From positions 1,999,001 to 2,063,000 of the forward strand of contig NC_083348.1 of the NCBI RefSeq assembly GCF_019175385.1: a stretch of DNA of 64,000 bases, written 5' to 3'. Position numbers and translations under genes: made by a program. The first letter of the stretch is position 1, and each line of letters begins with the position of its first letter. The notes below the pieces were generated by a model. That model saw nothing but the letters and a program-made list of their open reading frames with translations. It was not told where the DNA came from and made no database searches. Origin of the DNA: Lycium barbarum (taxonomy: Eukaryota > Streptophyta > Magnoliopsida > Solanales > Solanaceae). Positions 34,691 to 47,200 of this stretch are shown here, piece by piece.

Positions 34691-37037
34691 ATGTATGCAG
34701 TTATACCCCATTTAAACGGATTAAAGTAGAGTACAATATATTGGTGATTCCTATTTGTTTTATTTTTAAGGAGTCTCCACCTAATTAGTTTAACGGTGAA
34801 TTAGGACACCTAATTTATTAACAAAGGTAAAGCCTAACTAAACCTCTGTTAATGATCTGCTTAATCAGCGTGATTCTAGGTAAGAGTTCTAGATTATCCT
34901 AAAGGGAAAGGGTCAGACATCCTTTAGAATCAGTTAACTACGGTTTACCGGTCAAACTTAGGTTAATTAATTAAGGCTAAAGATGCAAATGTAGCGTTTA
35001 AATTTTAAGAAAATGGCTTGTAATATTACTAAGGTTTTAAAGGAAAATATAATAATGCTATTTAAAATGAGACTTATAAATATTGCCAAGGCTTAAAAAA
35101 AAATGCTATTTAAAATAAGACTCGTAGAATAATTTGCATAAAAAGGAGACTTCAAAAAAAAACTTATAAGTATTGCTAAGGGCTTTAAATAACAAGGCTA
35201 TTTAAAATAAGACTTAAGAATGTTTCTAAGGCTTTAAATGAAAATTTAATAATGCTATTCAAAATAAGATTTGCAAAATATGATAATTTGCATATAAGTA
35301 GAAGAAAATGCGGATTTGTGCAGTGTTTTAATAAATATTTGAAACAAACCAAATGATGAGGTATTAATTGATTTTGCGGTTTAGGAGTATAAACAAAATA
35401 CAAAAATAGCTAATGAGTTTTCTTTATCCCCTTTTATTATTTCTTATTAACTATGCTTAGCTAAAAATATGCATGATTGATTTGAACTTAAAGAGTCATT
35501 TATAAGATATACTTGGGGTTTTATATTTGCGTATTAGTGACGTTTTAAAATTTCTTAGATAGTAAGAGTAAAAATATGATTCTCTTAACTCAAAATATAT
35601 AGTCATGCTATTTTGCAAATCAATTATTCCAATAAATAAAAAAATATCATTATAGATACTATAAATAGTTTTAACATAAAAAGAAGAAAATGAATCTTAT
35701 GGAATTAATTATTAGTTTCCTTAGATTAACTACCCGTCATTCTAAAACTAACCACACTAATTCCCTATAATTTATCTAAGCCAAGAGACAAAAATAAGAT
35801 AAATGGTTAGTCATACAATACAAATAAAATGCAAAAAAATAAAATAGAGGAACAAATAAGTTAAATGGGCTCAGCCCATTCTTTAAGACTGCTATGATCA
35901 TGCTGCTGTTGGGCTTCGGCCCAGTAATTTTTCATTGTATTGCTGCCGACTGTTGCTGTTGCACGGGCTTAGCCCAGAACTTTGTTTTCTGTTTTTTTAC
36001 TGTGGACGGGGGGCTGGGCAGAGAGAATATTATGTTGTTGGGCTTTGGCCCAACACCGAATGCAGAGGGAGACGAGTCCCTTGGACTCGTATGCAAGGTT
36101 CATGCAAAAAAATGAAAGAAAAAGATTAGTATACGATCAATGAATTATATTAAACACATGAAATATAAACTCAAACAAGCCAGCAGATTGTGTATATTCT
36201 ATGTATATTTTAAGTATACCTTATATATACACACTCATAAGGATGTATACGAGGTCAATATCGTTTCAAAGATAACATAAGCAGCTAGGAGCCACACGAA
36301 AGGCTTAACAAGGCAGCAACCAGCAATCAGGAAAGTCCAGCAATCCTCTTTCTCAAACACATAGCTAATAAACCAAGATTACAGACCAAATGACGGACGA
36401 GCAAGACATTAAGAGACAACACAGAACGACTTCTGGAAAATTGATTCCTTTTAAACATACAGAATTAGCTTTCATTCTCATAAGCCATACTTCTATTCCT
36501 CTCGACTGAAGAAACAGTAAAGGGACAAGACTATTTATAAGTAAAGAATTTGTTCCTATGGGCTCAAGCTAAAAATGCAGTTAAAGGAGGTTTAAACCAA
36601 ACAAACATGCAATCATGCTTAACTGTAAAATAACTCATCGTATAAGGCTTCGTTGGATTAAACTAACTTGAACAAGCTAAGCAATTCAAATACTAAGCAA
36701 ACAGAAAGGTCTTTCTCCTTCGACTACGATCACAGTTTCAGCAACCAAATCAAAGTAAGGTATATCATCTCTATTAAAACAGATCTATCTAAACATGATA
36801 CGGGTTTTCAACGAATGGAATGAAGGGACCTATACTAGCATAGCAACTAGTCGCGACTAACCATATAACAATCAGCGATGAATAAGAACCAAGACATTCA
36901 AGCACACTTAGCTAAATAAGATCAATCTATTTAAGATTTAAATGGCAGGGCTTAGACCATGTTGAATTAACTTAACACATCAAGCAAGCCTAATCATCCT
37001 ACATAAGAACGTTATTGACCTGATTAGCATGTTTAAT

Positions 37038-38624
37038 TAGGGGTGGGCGTTCGGTTCTTCGGTTCGATTTTTTCAAACTTCGGTTCGGCTATTTCGGTTT
37101 CGGTGTTTTGAAGGTGGACACCAAACACCGAACCAAACTAGTTCGGTTCGGTTCTTTCGGTTTCGGTTTTTTGAAGTTTGGTTCGGTTCGGTTTCGGTTT
37201 TTTCAATTCGGTTTTTTTGATATGCATGACGGATCCTCAAGGTCTGCCCGGTCTTAGCTTAGTTCAGTGGATGAACATGCAAAAAAATCAATTTTATGTT
37301 TTGCCCTTTCCTATGAACATTGAATCATAAACAAAAATTCAATGGTAAACCAGTAGCCATTTTTATGCTTGGTAGCACCAAACCAGTAGCAAAAAATTAC
37401 ATAAACCAGTAGCCATCCCTGGCCATTTTACAGGCTCTCAGGTATATTTTGTGTGTGTGTAAAAGTAAAATTCAAGGGGTAACACCAATAATGGAGATAA
37501 CAACCAGTGACCCAACATCATGGGTAGGAAATTCTGTTGAGTGTCTCGTCACAATAAGCAATTGACAACACACTACATGGAAGTAATGATTTGCCAATTC
37601 TTTCTTGTTTTTTCTTTCTTTTACGCTAATAATTTTTCCAGGTAAAATGTGTAATTATTGAGTAGATAAATAGCTGCAAATTAAATAACTATGACTACTC
37701 AGATAGTTATGGGAAATAATCAGATGACCTTTTTTTCTATTGTTTGGTTCAGGGCCTAATCTTTGATAAAGAAATGAGAGATACTCTGCAAGTGATAAAA
37801 GTTTGCTCGAATATTTATCTTAGTAAATTACTTATCACTTAAGCATGACAAAAAATTGATATAATTAGTTGTAATATTAGGTGCGACTAAATTTTTACCT
37901 TCTGCAAATAGTATGCTTATGTATTTCCTTGTTGTTTATGGATATCTCTCTTCTAAAATTCTCTCGGCTAAAACGACTCTGTTAAAAAGCAAGAACTTCA
38001 GGAAATGAGCTGGAATCGAAACAAGAACTTCAGGAGCTGTGGTGCAGATGAATTGACCGAGGTGAAACTCAAACAACAACAAAAATCGAAAATAAGCAAG
38101 AGCAGAAAAGAGCAATTATGAGCAGCTTAACAGTCATACAAGAAGAAGAAAGGACTAAGGAAGAGCAGAAGATTACCGATCTAGAGGAAGAAGAGGTTGG
38201 AGCCGGAGAGCAGCCATGGACAATGGTGGAACTTTTCAGGTCTATGACATCAAAGAGGAAGAGACGGCACATTTTTAGGGATTTAGGATCAACTTTCTAA
38301 ATCATACATATATTAGTTTACTTTTTGCACTTATGTACTTTTGTTTTGCTTGTTGTTACATTGGACCCTTTGCTTTTTAATTATAATAAAATCTGCCCCC
38401 TTGGGGCTTTAATTAAAAAAATAAATTGGCTGATATATAAAATTTCGGTTTAAACCGAAAATCCGAAAAACCGAACTCTAAACACCGAACACCGAACCGA
38501 ACACCGAAATTTCTAAAAACCGAAACCGAAACCGAACCGAAAACCCGAAAAACCGAACACCGAAAAACCGAATTAATTCGGTTCGGTCCGGTTTTTCGGT
38601 TTTCGGTATTTATGCCCAGCCCTA
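37038..38624. mobile_element. Non-autonomous hAT-type element (1587 bp), ACCGAAC family
   Basis: Termini are TAGGGGTGGGCGTTCGG and the inverse of TAGGGCTGGGCATA. The perfect 8-bp target duplication is TGTTTAAT (37030-37037 and 38625-38632). Dense GGTTCGG/CCGAACC repeats fill 37050-37220 and 38440-38600. A 60-codon acidic/basic frame (38118-38300, EEEERTKEEQ...KRKRRHIF) has no transposase motifs. It is a larger relative of 8345-9022. Confidence 0.9.
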
Positions 38625-39986
38625 TGTTTAATAACTAGGTAAATTATTTCACATAACCCTATTCCTTTTAACTAAATCGAACTGAGCATGAATACGATTC
38701 ATACACAGAACCCGACTGTCCTAACACACAGATACTGAATACGCAAATCCATAGGGGCAGGGAAATGAACCAACACAGAACAAACAAGCCTAAAATAAAA
38801 TAAAAAGACGCGAAAGGGGAAGGACAATCACCTGCTTCGGGTGCAGCGAACAGGGTGCGGGGGTCTCCGATTTACGCTCGAACACTATCACATTCGAACT
38901 TGTGATGCTTGGATTTACAGCAGCAACAAGGCAAAACGAAAATAGAAAAATTGATTAATATTCTTGACCCGATACTCAGACTATTGCGACTAAAAAAAAA
39001 TTAAGATATTTTTCAGGAATTTTGGTGACTGAAAAGAACTTTTTAGAGGAGATTTTTTTGCGATTTTTCGAACTCTCCATTCTGATCTCCAGAGTAGATT
39101 ATTTATAGGGGATTTCTAGGGTTTGCTATCGTTTGAAAACTGAAAATTGGGCGGGCTTTTGTTTCAGTCAAGACGTTCGGATGACAACGATCAGAGACCT
39201 GAAGAAGAAGACAACCTTCATAAAAACTTTTGTACTCGAAAATAAAAAGGAACTGAAAAAGCAAGATTTTGCTTCACAAACGGATGAAGTCCATTAAAGT
39301 GTTTCAGATCGACAGGAGAGAAGGAAGAGGCAAACAAAACCTAACCTCTTTTCAAGGGTTGAATCCGGATGGGGAAGGACAGAATCATTAATTTCCTTCC
39401 CCAAAATGACGACGCATGGGCTGATATAGGTGAAAGGCCTCTGTGACTTTGCCTTATTCGTCGATGAAGAGAGGGTGAAGAAGAGAGGAGGAGGAGAGAA
39501 AGAGGGGTGCGGCGTGGATGAAGAAATGAACCCCAGTGGTTCACTATGTTGAATAGAGCGGGCCGGGCCGGGTCGGGTAAAGGGGTAATGGGCTGGGCGG
39601 ATTAGAGATGTGGGTTGTTGAATTGAATATTATTTTGGGCTAATCCAAAAATATTGGTGGTGAATTGGGCTCGTATTTGGACTAATAATTTGGCTGATGA
39701 AAGAACCATTTTGGGCCTCTAATTTCAAATAAAAGACCTATTTTAATTAATTATATACTAAGTGTGCTAAAATATTACCTAATATAAAATATGTCATTAT
39801 TAGTGCTCAGATAATAGAATTATAAGGCGTCGTAATAGTCGTGCGATAATATTTATTAAAATTCAACAGTAAATAAATGCTATTATTTAACTGCGCGAAA
39901 ATAAATGTGATGCGTGTGCCTATGGTGGTAAAAATGTTGAAATGATTATAATGCAAATTATAATAATACTGGTAATGATAATAATG

Positions 39987-39989
<3 letters not shown>

Positions 39990-40040
<51 letters not shown>
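39990..40040. repeat. (AAT)n microsatellite
   Basis: About 17 consecutive TAA/AAT units lie within LTR beta copy 1. Confidence 0.95.
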
Positions 40041-40200
40041 GTAATGATCATAATAATTGCTAGTAACTGCAATAGGGTAGTGAAACGCGGATATTAATAA
40101 AAGCCGATAATCGTAGTAATATATAACTAATTTTCTTAAATTGCCAAAATATTAGGAGTGTAAATATATATTCGGAGGAGAGGCGGGACAAAATTGGGTG

Positions 40201-40653
40201 TCAACATTTTACCACCAATTCATCCACATAACATTCAATATTTTTGTGGAACAAATCATCAAAGATATTCTGCATAGCCCTTTGATATGTGGCACCAGCA
40301 TTTTTCAAACTGAAAGGCATCACTTTGTAACAATAAATACCCTTGGGTGTACGAAATGCAGTAAGCTCTTCATCTTTTGGCACCATGCGAATTTGGTTAT
40401 AGCCGGATGAACCATCCATGAAAGACATTGCTTCATAACCAGTGGTAGTATCAATCATCAACTCTAGGATAGGAAGCGGGAGATCATCTTTAGGGCATGC
40501 ATTGTTAAGATCCCTAAAGTCAACACAAACTCGAATTTGGCCAGTCTTCGTCTTCACGGGAATGATACTCGAAATCCATGTAGGGTATTTAACTTCACAA
40601 ATAAAGCCAGCTTCAATGAGTTTATTGACTTCATTTTTTATCGAAGGAATCAA
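40201..40653 (-). pseudogene. Element B reverse transcriptase, N-terminal two thirds
   Basis: Motifs in order are KLIEAGFICEVKYPTWISSI, RVCVDFRDLNNACPKDDLPL, FMDGSSGYNQI and AGATYQRAMQNIFDDL. The catalytic box reads YVDELVVK, where family members have YVDD, so the second active-site Asp is Glu. The frame is cut by LTR beta copy 1, and the RT thumb is missing on the other side. Confidence 0.88.
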
Positions 40654-40906
40654 ATCTGGTCTGAAATGCCTTTGGGCCTACTTAACAGGATGGGCACCAT
40701 TCCTGACTGCCAGATGATAGACTGCTACTTTGGGATCTAATCCAGGCATCTCTTTATAATTCCAAGCAAAAACATCTTTATATTCTTTGAGTATTCCCAT
40801 TTAAGCGTCTTCTTCATCAGCTGTTAGAAAAGCACTAAGGTAGGTGGGCCTTGGGTTTTCATCAGTAACCAGGATTAACTTCTTTCAAGGAGTCTACTGT
40901 GATTTT

Positions 40907-43384
40907 TGTTACAACTCAAAATTTTTTATGTCGTTGAGTCGTAATAGAATAATGTAAGCTTAAGACGAACATGAAGCTTCCATGACTATAAGAGGGTGAT
41001 TGGTAACCTTAAAGTATAGGCGATAAGATTTTTAAGTTGTGTGATTTGGTGAAATTAGGTTCGTCAAAGGAAGCGAAGTATAAGTTGTGTTTGGGGAAGA
41101 TTTTACAGTCATCGAGCTAACGGATATTTGTTAAGGCCTTGAGGATGAGTTATACGGTTCGTTAGATTGTTAAGGAAGAGTTAAACAAGTACCAAGAAGG
41201 TTCCATAAGGATTCGACATCAAACGAAACAACGAGGTCAAATTCGAAAAAATAGTGGATGGTACGGTCATATATACGGCCCGTATACCTAACCGTAGAAC
41301 CCTTCCAGAGAAGGGTGACAATCTGGAGGAAAAGTACGGTCTATTATACGGACCGTATAATTTATATGGTCTGTATAGTAGACCGTATATCTTGGGTCGG
41401 GTCCGAACTCTATTTTTATATATGCACGGTTCCTCTTTCTTTTTCTCATTTTTCACTTCTCCAACAATCCCTCAACCTCTATAAACTTCTCCATATCACA
41501 TTAACACATATCTAAGGGAAGAATCAAGGATCAAATATCAAGGATTGTAGAATCAAGGATGTGAATGCTTCCTAGGGTTGATAGAAGTTAAGAATCTCTT
41601 TGGGTATTGAAGTTGAGTTCTTCTCAAGTGGAGTAAATTTATTCAAAGATCACTCTACACAACAAAAGGTGAGTTTTATAATTGTTTCATGTTATTGATA
41701 GTGTTGAGTAGTTGAAGAACTTGAATTAGGAACAAATATGGAATATGAACTCAAATATGCAAATAATGGTATGTTGGGTTGAAAGATAGCTTGACTCGTG
41801 AGCCATGGTGTAATATGAGTATAATCTTGTTATGAATGGCGCTAATGATGTTGAGGAAGTATTATGTGAATGATAAACATGATGTTCTACTATAGTTATG
41901 GTTATGGAGGATCTTGGAAGTTGAATAATATCTAACTCGAGGAAATTTACGTGTTATGATATTATGGGCGTTGTTGTGATGTTTGGGAGCTGTTTTATTA
42001 TATGAGGAAAAGTTGTCAAAACAAAGGAAATGCTACCCAATTTTCTTTAGCTTTAGCCGCATTAGTTTAAGTTTAAGTTTAAGTATACTTCCGATGATCT
42101 AACTTTCGTACGAACCCTTTGTATGTAGAATTGTGAATTCGGAAGGAGAGCGCTTAGTCAATATCGTTAAGGAGATATAAAGGTATGTAAGGCTAGTCCC
42201 CTTCTTTCAAAAGCATGACTCTTGTTTTATAATTCTTTTTTATACTCCCATGACCTTCCTATATCCCTAAGAATAAAGTTAAAGATCTTCCAGAGCTTTT
42301 TATGGGACACGTTCTATGACAGTGATGATGATAATGATGTTTTCATAATGCCGATGTTTCTATGTTATGATTTCATTGATGCTATTCTTCGTTGTTGTCT
42401 CACCTCATGGTATTAGTTCCTTCAAGGTAAGACATAGCGATGATGATAAAGCCATAACGTAATCCGAGGTTCCCGACCTTACATCACTCCGATAAAGTGC
42501 ATCTTTTACTTGGGCTCTCATGCATGCTACTTTTACTATATATACATATATATATGTGTGTGTGTGTGTGTATGTGTGTGTGTGTGTGTGTGTGATATAT
42601 GTATATAGGGGACATGGGGAAAGGTGAGGCGCTATAGACGCATAGCCACCTGATCAGCTGGTATATTTATAATATCGTCCCGAACGCGGGATATATGGGT
42701 AAATGGATTGGGCCGTTCGTTCCGCTGCAATATATTAATATGAGATGAATATATCGATATGGATAGGGCTGCACGTTCCGCGGCAATATATGATCTGATA
42801 TGATGTTTATCATATAAGCATGCATGCATGACTCCGCCTTAAGAGGCAAGCAGCCACAGGTTATCTTTTTATCTTTTATTCTCTCGTTTCTTCATTATGT
42901 TATAATTCATGCCTTACATACTCAGTACATTGGTCGTACTGACGTCTTTTTCTTTTGGACGCTGTGCTTATGCCCACAGGTAGACAGGGGAAAAACCCAG
43001 ATTCCTAGAAGCTGGTTCAGCTGCACAGGAGCACTTTCATATTCCGAAGGTGCAGCTTCTGATGTATTCTTTTGTGTACATACTTGGCTATGGGGGGGTC
43101 CTGTCCCGTCTTCATGACTTCAGTATTTCAATTAGAGGCTCGTAGATACTCATGTGTGGGTAATAGATGCTATGTGACCTCAACGTATATTTTGTATATT
43201 ATTCTTTTGTTGCCGTGAGGGCTTGTGTATATGCGCATAATTTGTGGAATAGTTTGTGGTCAATCGTAGTAAGCACTATCTTGGAGATTATGGGTGTACA
43301 GGTTGGGCATGATAGTAGTATGATGAGTGGTGCTCGATAGTCAGCTCCGGGTACCTATCATAGCCCTCTAGTCCGGTCGTGACA
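40907..43384 (+). mobile_element. Solo LTR, family alpha, copy 3 (2478 bp)
   Basis: It starts TGTTACAACTC and ends TCCGGTCGTGACA. Flanking ATTTT (40902-40906) and GTTTT (43385-43389) are a 5-bp duplication with one change. It has a short palindrome array (TATACGGCCCGTATA, TATACGGACCGTATA; 41265-41400), a TATA box (TTTATATATGC, about 41415), a donor-like AAAAG/GTGAGT at 41669 and an acceptor-like TGCCCACAG ending 42979. (TG)n lies at 42555-42594. It splits element B between gag-protease and RT. Confidence 0.9.
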
Positions 43385-45950
43385 GTTTTCACCCCTTCTT
43401 CAAGTTCTGGAGGAGCGTCTCTAGCATCTTCATGCTCTTGAGGATCACCATCATTGAAGGATATGTGGTAACACGAGGAGATGTCCTCCCATTTCTTGGC
43501 AACCTCCATCTGAAATTAGGTATCTTGATCACTTTGTGCAGTAATATGATATGAAGAACCTACACATCCCTTATCTTCATCACTCTCCTTGGTATACACC
43601 ACAGTGTGAGACTTTGCTTTTAGTACCTCCCCACATGAAATCACAAGGTTTGTTTGTCACTTCATTCTAGAAGGAATCAATCTTTGTATATCCTTTTGGG
43701 TTCTAGGCAAAGCGTGCACCTTCACGCTCTGATAATTTCTGTGGAACTTGTTCTTCTTCTTCATCTTCAACGCAATCTCTCAAAAACAGAAGCTTTTGCG
43801 GTCGACTTTCCAAGACGATCAAACACTGAAGGACTTTTGTTGGAAGCAACAGACTCATCTTCCACAATGATGTAGTTGGTACTTTCCCTTTTTATGGATA
43901 TACGAACTGGCGGAGGTTGTTTGTATCCCAAGCCTTCACGTGATTGCATCATGGTAGCTCCTGATGGAAATTTCCCTTACTTTGACGGCTCGTTGGGGTT
44001 GTACCCAACCTTGCCAAATAACTTGTAAGCATTTGGATTAAAGCCTTCAGTTGTACGTTTTGTATGGAGTGCCATATTTTGCGGTGGATTCTGAGCCACG
44101 AGGTCTGCAAGTAGCTTTGAGGAAAAATTCATCACGTCAATTCGTTTGATAGGAAGAGTTAGCCCCCTAGCACATTTCCTTGAGTTTCGGATGGTTGACC
44201 TTTCCCTTTCTTCATCTTTGGAACATAGCAGAGCACAAGAGTTGTCTGCTTCTTCTTTTTCAAAGACACAATATTCCCTTTATTCATACTGGGGTGCGGT
44301 ACCTCAGCATCAACTCTAGCTTTTTCAATAGTCTCATCAGCTCTTTTAGTTGTGACCTTATCACTCTTGGTAGTTGCGATGTCATCAACTTTTACTTCTC
44401 TTACAATGTAGTTCTTCAAGTAGAACTTCACATCGATGAAGTGTGACTCTGCTTCAGTAAATGGCTTATCATCAGCAACTATCTTCTTTTTTTATGCTCC
44501 CTTCGAGATACTTCAAACATTGATAGTAGGAGGATGGGACAACTTTGTTCTCGTATATCCATGGCCTGCCAAGCAACATATTGTATGAAGTCTTTGCGTC
44601 GATGACATGCATCCATGCACTTGATAGCAAATCTTCGATGGCAATATCTAATTTGATATTACCTATGGCTCGTTGCCCCTCTTAATTGAATCCTTATATC
44701 ATCAAGCGGCTTTCAGAAAGTTCTTCAGTTGTGATGCCAAGTTCCTTCATTGTGCGAATAGAAAGAATGTTAACTCCATATCCATCATCTATCAATAGTC
44801 TGTTTATCCTCTTCTCGAGGGCATAACCCACCATGTACAAAGGACGATTGTGTAGTGTTTCACTAAGTAGAAGATCACCATCCGTGAATGTGATTCTTGT
44901 ATCACACGTGTGTACCTCCTGGGGAAAAAAGATTCAACATGTTTTTTAAAAGACGGCAGAGACAATGTTGATAGGCTTTCATTCTTTGCTTCTTCTTTAT
45001 CAGTATTGAAGCATGATACCTCAATGTTATCTCGAGTAGTCTTATTGCAGAACCAACTCGGTAGGAATTCCTCTAAAGTCACGGGAAGTCGTGGTTCCTG
45101 GTGGTATTTCACCTCCACTTTTTCTTTCTTCGGATGCTCAACTGATTCTTGCTTCCTTGGTCTTCTAACCATCCTCTTCCTAGTTGGTTGTTTAGATGAT
45201 TCTTCTTATGGACTTATTTTATGGCGTTTCCGCTTGGTCACCAGAATCAACCTTCATCATCAGCTACATCAAATTGGGTTTTATCTTCCTCCAATGGTCC
45301 TTTCTCATGTTCTTCAAAGCTGCGTATCTGGACCGGATCGAGAGAACTAAAGGTGATAGAGACTTGATTCGAACTCTCCTTCTCATCGTCAAGCAGAATT
45401 TTATTTTCATTAGCCAACTGCATAACTTTGTCCTTGAAGACAAAGCACTTCTCAAGAGGGTGACCCACAAGTCGATGATACTTGCAATAATACGGGTCGT
45501 TTGCTCTTCCAGCTTCATTGGGCCGCTCATCTCTGGTAACTCAATGAATTTCAGCTCAAGTAGTTCATCGAAAGTTTCAGGGACATCAGAATCCAGGAAG
45601 GGGTATTCTCTTTCTTGCATCTCCTTCAAGGTTGACTTTCGGCTTTTGTTATCTTGAAAAGAAGTTTCTTTCGTACTCTGCTTCTTGCTCACCTTCGTAG
45701 TAAACTTTACAGGCGAGACATTGACGTTCATGGATTCTTTGTTGTCACTCTTGGGGACAAACTTGCTTCATTTCTTGGGTTCCTGCTTGTCCTTTCCTCT
45801 GCGAGGGTCGTAGACAGGCATTACTTCATTCCCAGTGGAAGACATGCTCATCTCCATGTCATGATCACAAGTAGCTAGTTCTTCAAAAGGCCTTGGCTTA
45901 ATTCCTTGCAAGATGTAGTGAAGCCCCCAATACATTCCTTGAATACACAT
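43385..45950 (-). pseudogene. Element B gag C-terminus, zinc knuckle and aspartic protease region
   Basis: Minus-strand frames include a CCHC-like finger (YYCKYHRLVGHPLEKC, about 45495-45445) and a Lys/Glu-rich linker (45172 onward, EEFLPSWFCNKTT). A retroviral-type protease region follows at about 44840-44500, with LLIDDGYGVNILS in place of the usual DDG(S)AVN box, then IGNIKLD and LGRPWIYE. Downstream at 43952-43767 and 43509-43390 are poorly conserved frames. Several stops and frame changes are present. Confidence 0.75.
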
Positions 45951-46819
45951 CTCTATCGCAAAAGCTTCGCTGAGTCTATCTTTACAGTTTAGACTTGTAT
46001 TTCTCTATCGATTGATGAAATCGATAACTGGTTTGCCCTTCCTCTGGCGAGTGCTTGTAAGTTCGACCATGCTCACGGTACGCCTTATGCTATAAAATAG
46101 ATTGAGGAACTCCTGCTCTAGTTGTTCCCAACTATCGATAGAATTAAGCTCAAGATCAGTGTACCAGTCAAAGGCATTCCCCTTGAGGGAGCGGACGAAC
46201 TTCTTGACAAGATAGTCTCCATAAGTCCCAGCGTTATTACATGTTTCAACAAATTATTTAACATGTTTCTTTGGATTCCCTTGCCTTCAAATTGTTGAAA
46301 TTTGGGAGGTTGATAACCAGCGGGCATCTTGAAACTATCAATTCTTGTAGTGTACGGCTTTCCATAAGTAAAAGAAGACTTGGTAGCAACTTCGTACTTA
46401 TCCTTGATAGTCCCTTCGATGAATTCCTTTAGTCGATCGAGCAGAATCATCCCTTCAGAAGAAACTGGAATTTCCTTGGTAAGCAATACTTGTTTTGCAC
46501 GAGGTTCAGTCTCCTGTGCTTCTGGACCCTTCCCAGGTGCGTAGTTGGATTCTCCTTCCATTAATCTATCCATATTGTCTATCAACTCTTCAATCCGAGT
46601 GTCTTTATTTTGCACATGCTTGGCTAAGACATCAATCACCTCTGCCAAGTTTGCTAGTGTCTCCTCTATCGATGAGGCGTTAGTTACTATTGCTTGCATG
46701 ATTGTTGAGGATGTTGGATAATAGCATGGATTATCGCATAAGTTGACCTTTGGCTGGCCTCCTTCATGTGGTGTGAGTGAAGAGGATTTGTCACTTGAAG
46801 TATCATCATCTTCTTTCAT
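45951..46819 (-). pseudogene. Element B gag
   Basis: It starts MKEDDDTSSDKSSSLTP and has a coiled-coil-like stretch (LAEVIDVLAKHVQNKDTRIE). The conserved gag entry motif MPAGYQPPKFQQFEG is at about 46332-46290, followed by a frameshift into RNMLNNLLKHV. The remainder of the gag domain continues in other frames to about 45950. Confidence 0.8.
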
Positions 46820-47177
46820 AGCAGAGTTCTTGGATCTAGAGAGATCAAGTAGAGCTATTGTCTTCTTAATATTTTCAGCAATGTTGCTTCCTTCCTCCTA
46901 TGCATCAATAGAGGATCTTGCTCTTTTTAGGGATGAAGATCCAAAAACAGGAGTTGTTGCGGACGATACTTGGAGTGCTTGTTGTCCCAACATGCTTGCT
47001 TTGCTCCTCTAACTGGTCCAATGCTGCCAAAGGTAATGTCGATGATGCTTTCCACATTAGCAGAGAACTTGGAGTTAGCAACCTTGGAGGAAATTGATTT
47101 GGAGTTGATCTTCTTTGAAGTCATTTCGATGTTCTTGAGCTTTGATGATCGAAAAGTTGAGATGAGAGGTAGAGATT

Positions 47178-47195
47178 GTCCCACTGGGCGTGCCA
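47178..47195 (-). other. Element B primer binding site
   Basis: On the minus strand TGGCACGCCCAGTGGGAC lies 5 bp after the 5' LTR end. It begins TGG, complementary to a tRNA CCA end. The tRNA was not identified. Confidence 0.75.
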
Positions 47196-47200
47196 GAATT

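Larger units (their letters stand above)
34742..40206 (-). mobile_element. Long LTR, family beta, copy 1 (inside element B), split by a hAT element
   Basis: On the minus strand it starts TGTTGACACCCAATTTTG at 40206 and ends near GGAATCACCA at 34742. Net length without the hAT insertion is about 3.9 kb. It resembles 56455-59976 at both ends. A TATA box (CCTATAAATAATC, minus) lies near 39100. No internal coding region is present. Flanks (TATAT and TTTTA) do not match, and about 75 residues of RT are missing across it, so a deletion accompanied or followed the insertion. Four GGGCYNNGGCCC-type hairpins occur at 35868-36052 and an (AAT)n tract at 39990-40040. Confidence 0.7.

Noticed and set aside
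37038..38624. SINE or LTR origin for the ACCGAAC-rich repeat
   Set aside because: The exact 8-bp target duplication, inverted ends and lack of a poly-A tail or TG...CA ends indicate a hAT-type DNA transposon.
44910..45657. Plus-strand frames of 146 and 153 codons
   Set aside because: They are antisense to the element B gag/protease region, which has recognisable motifs on the minus strand.
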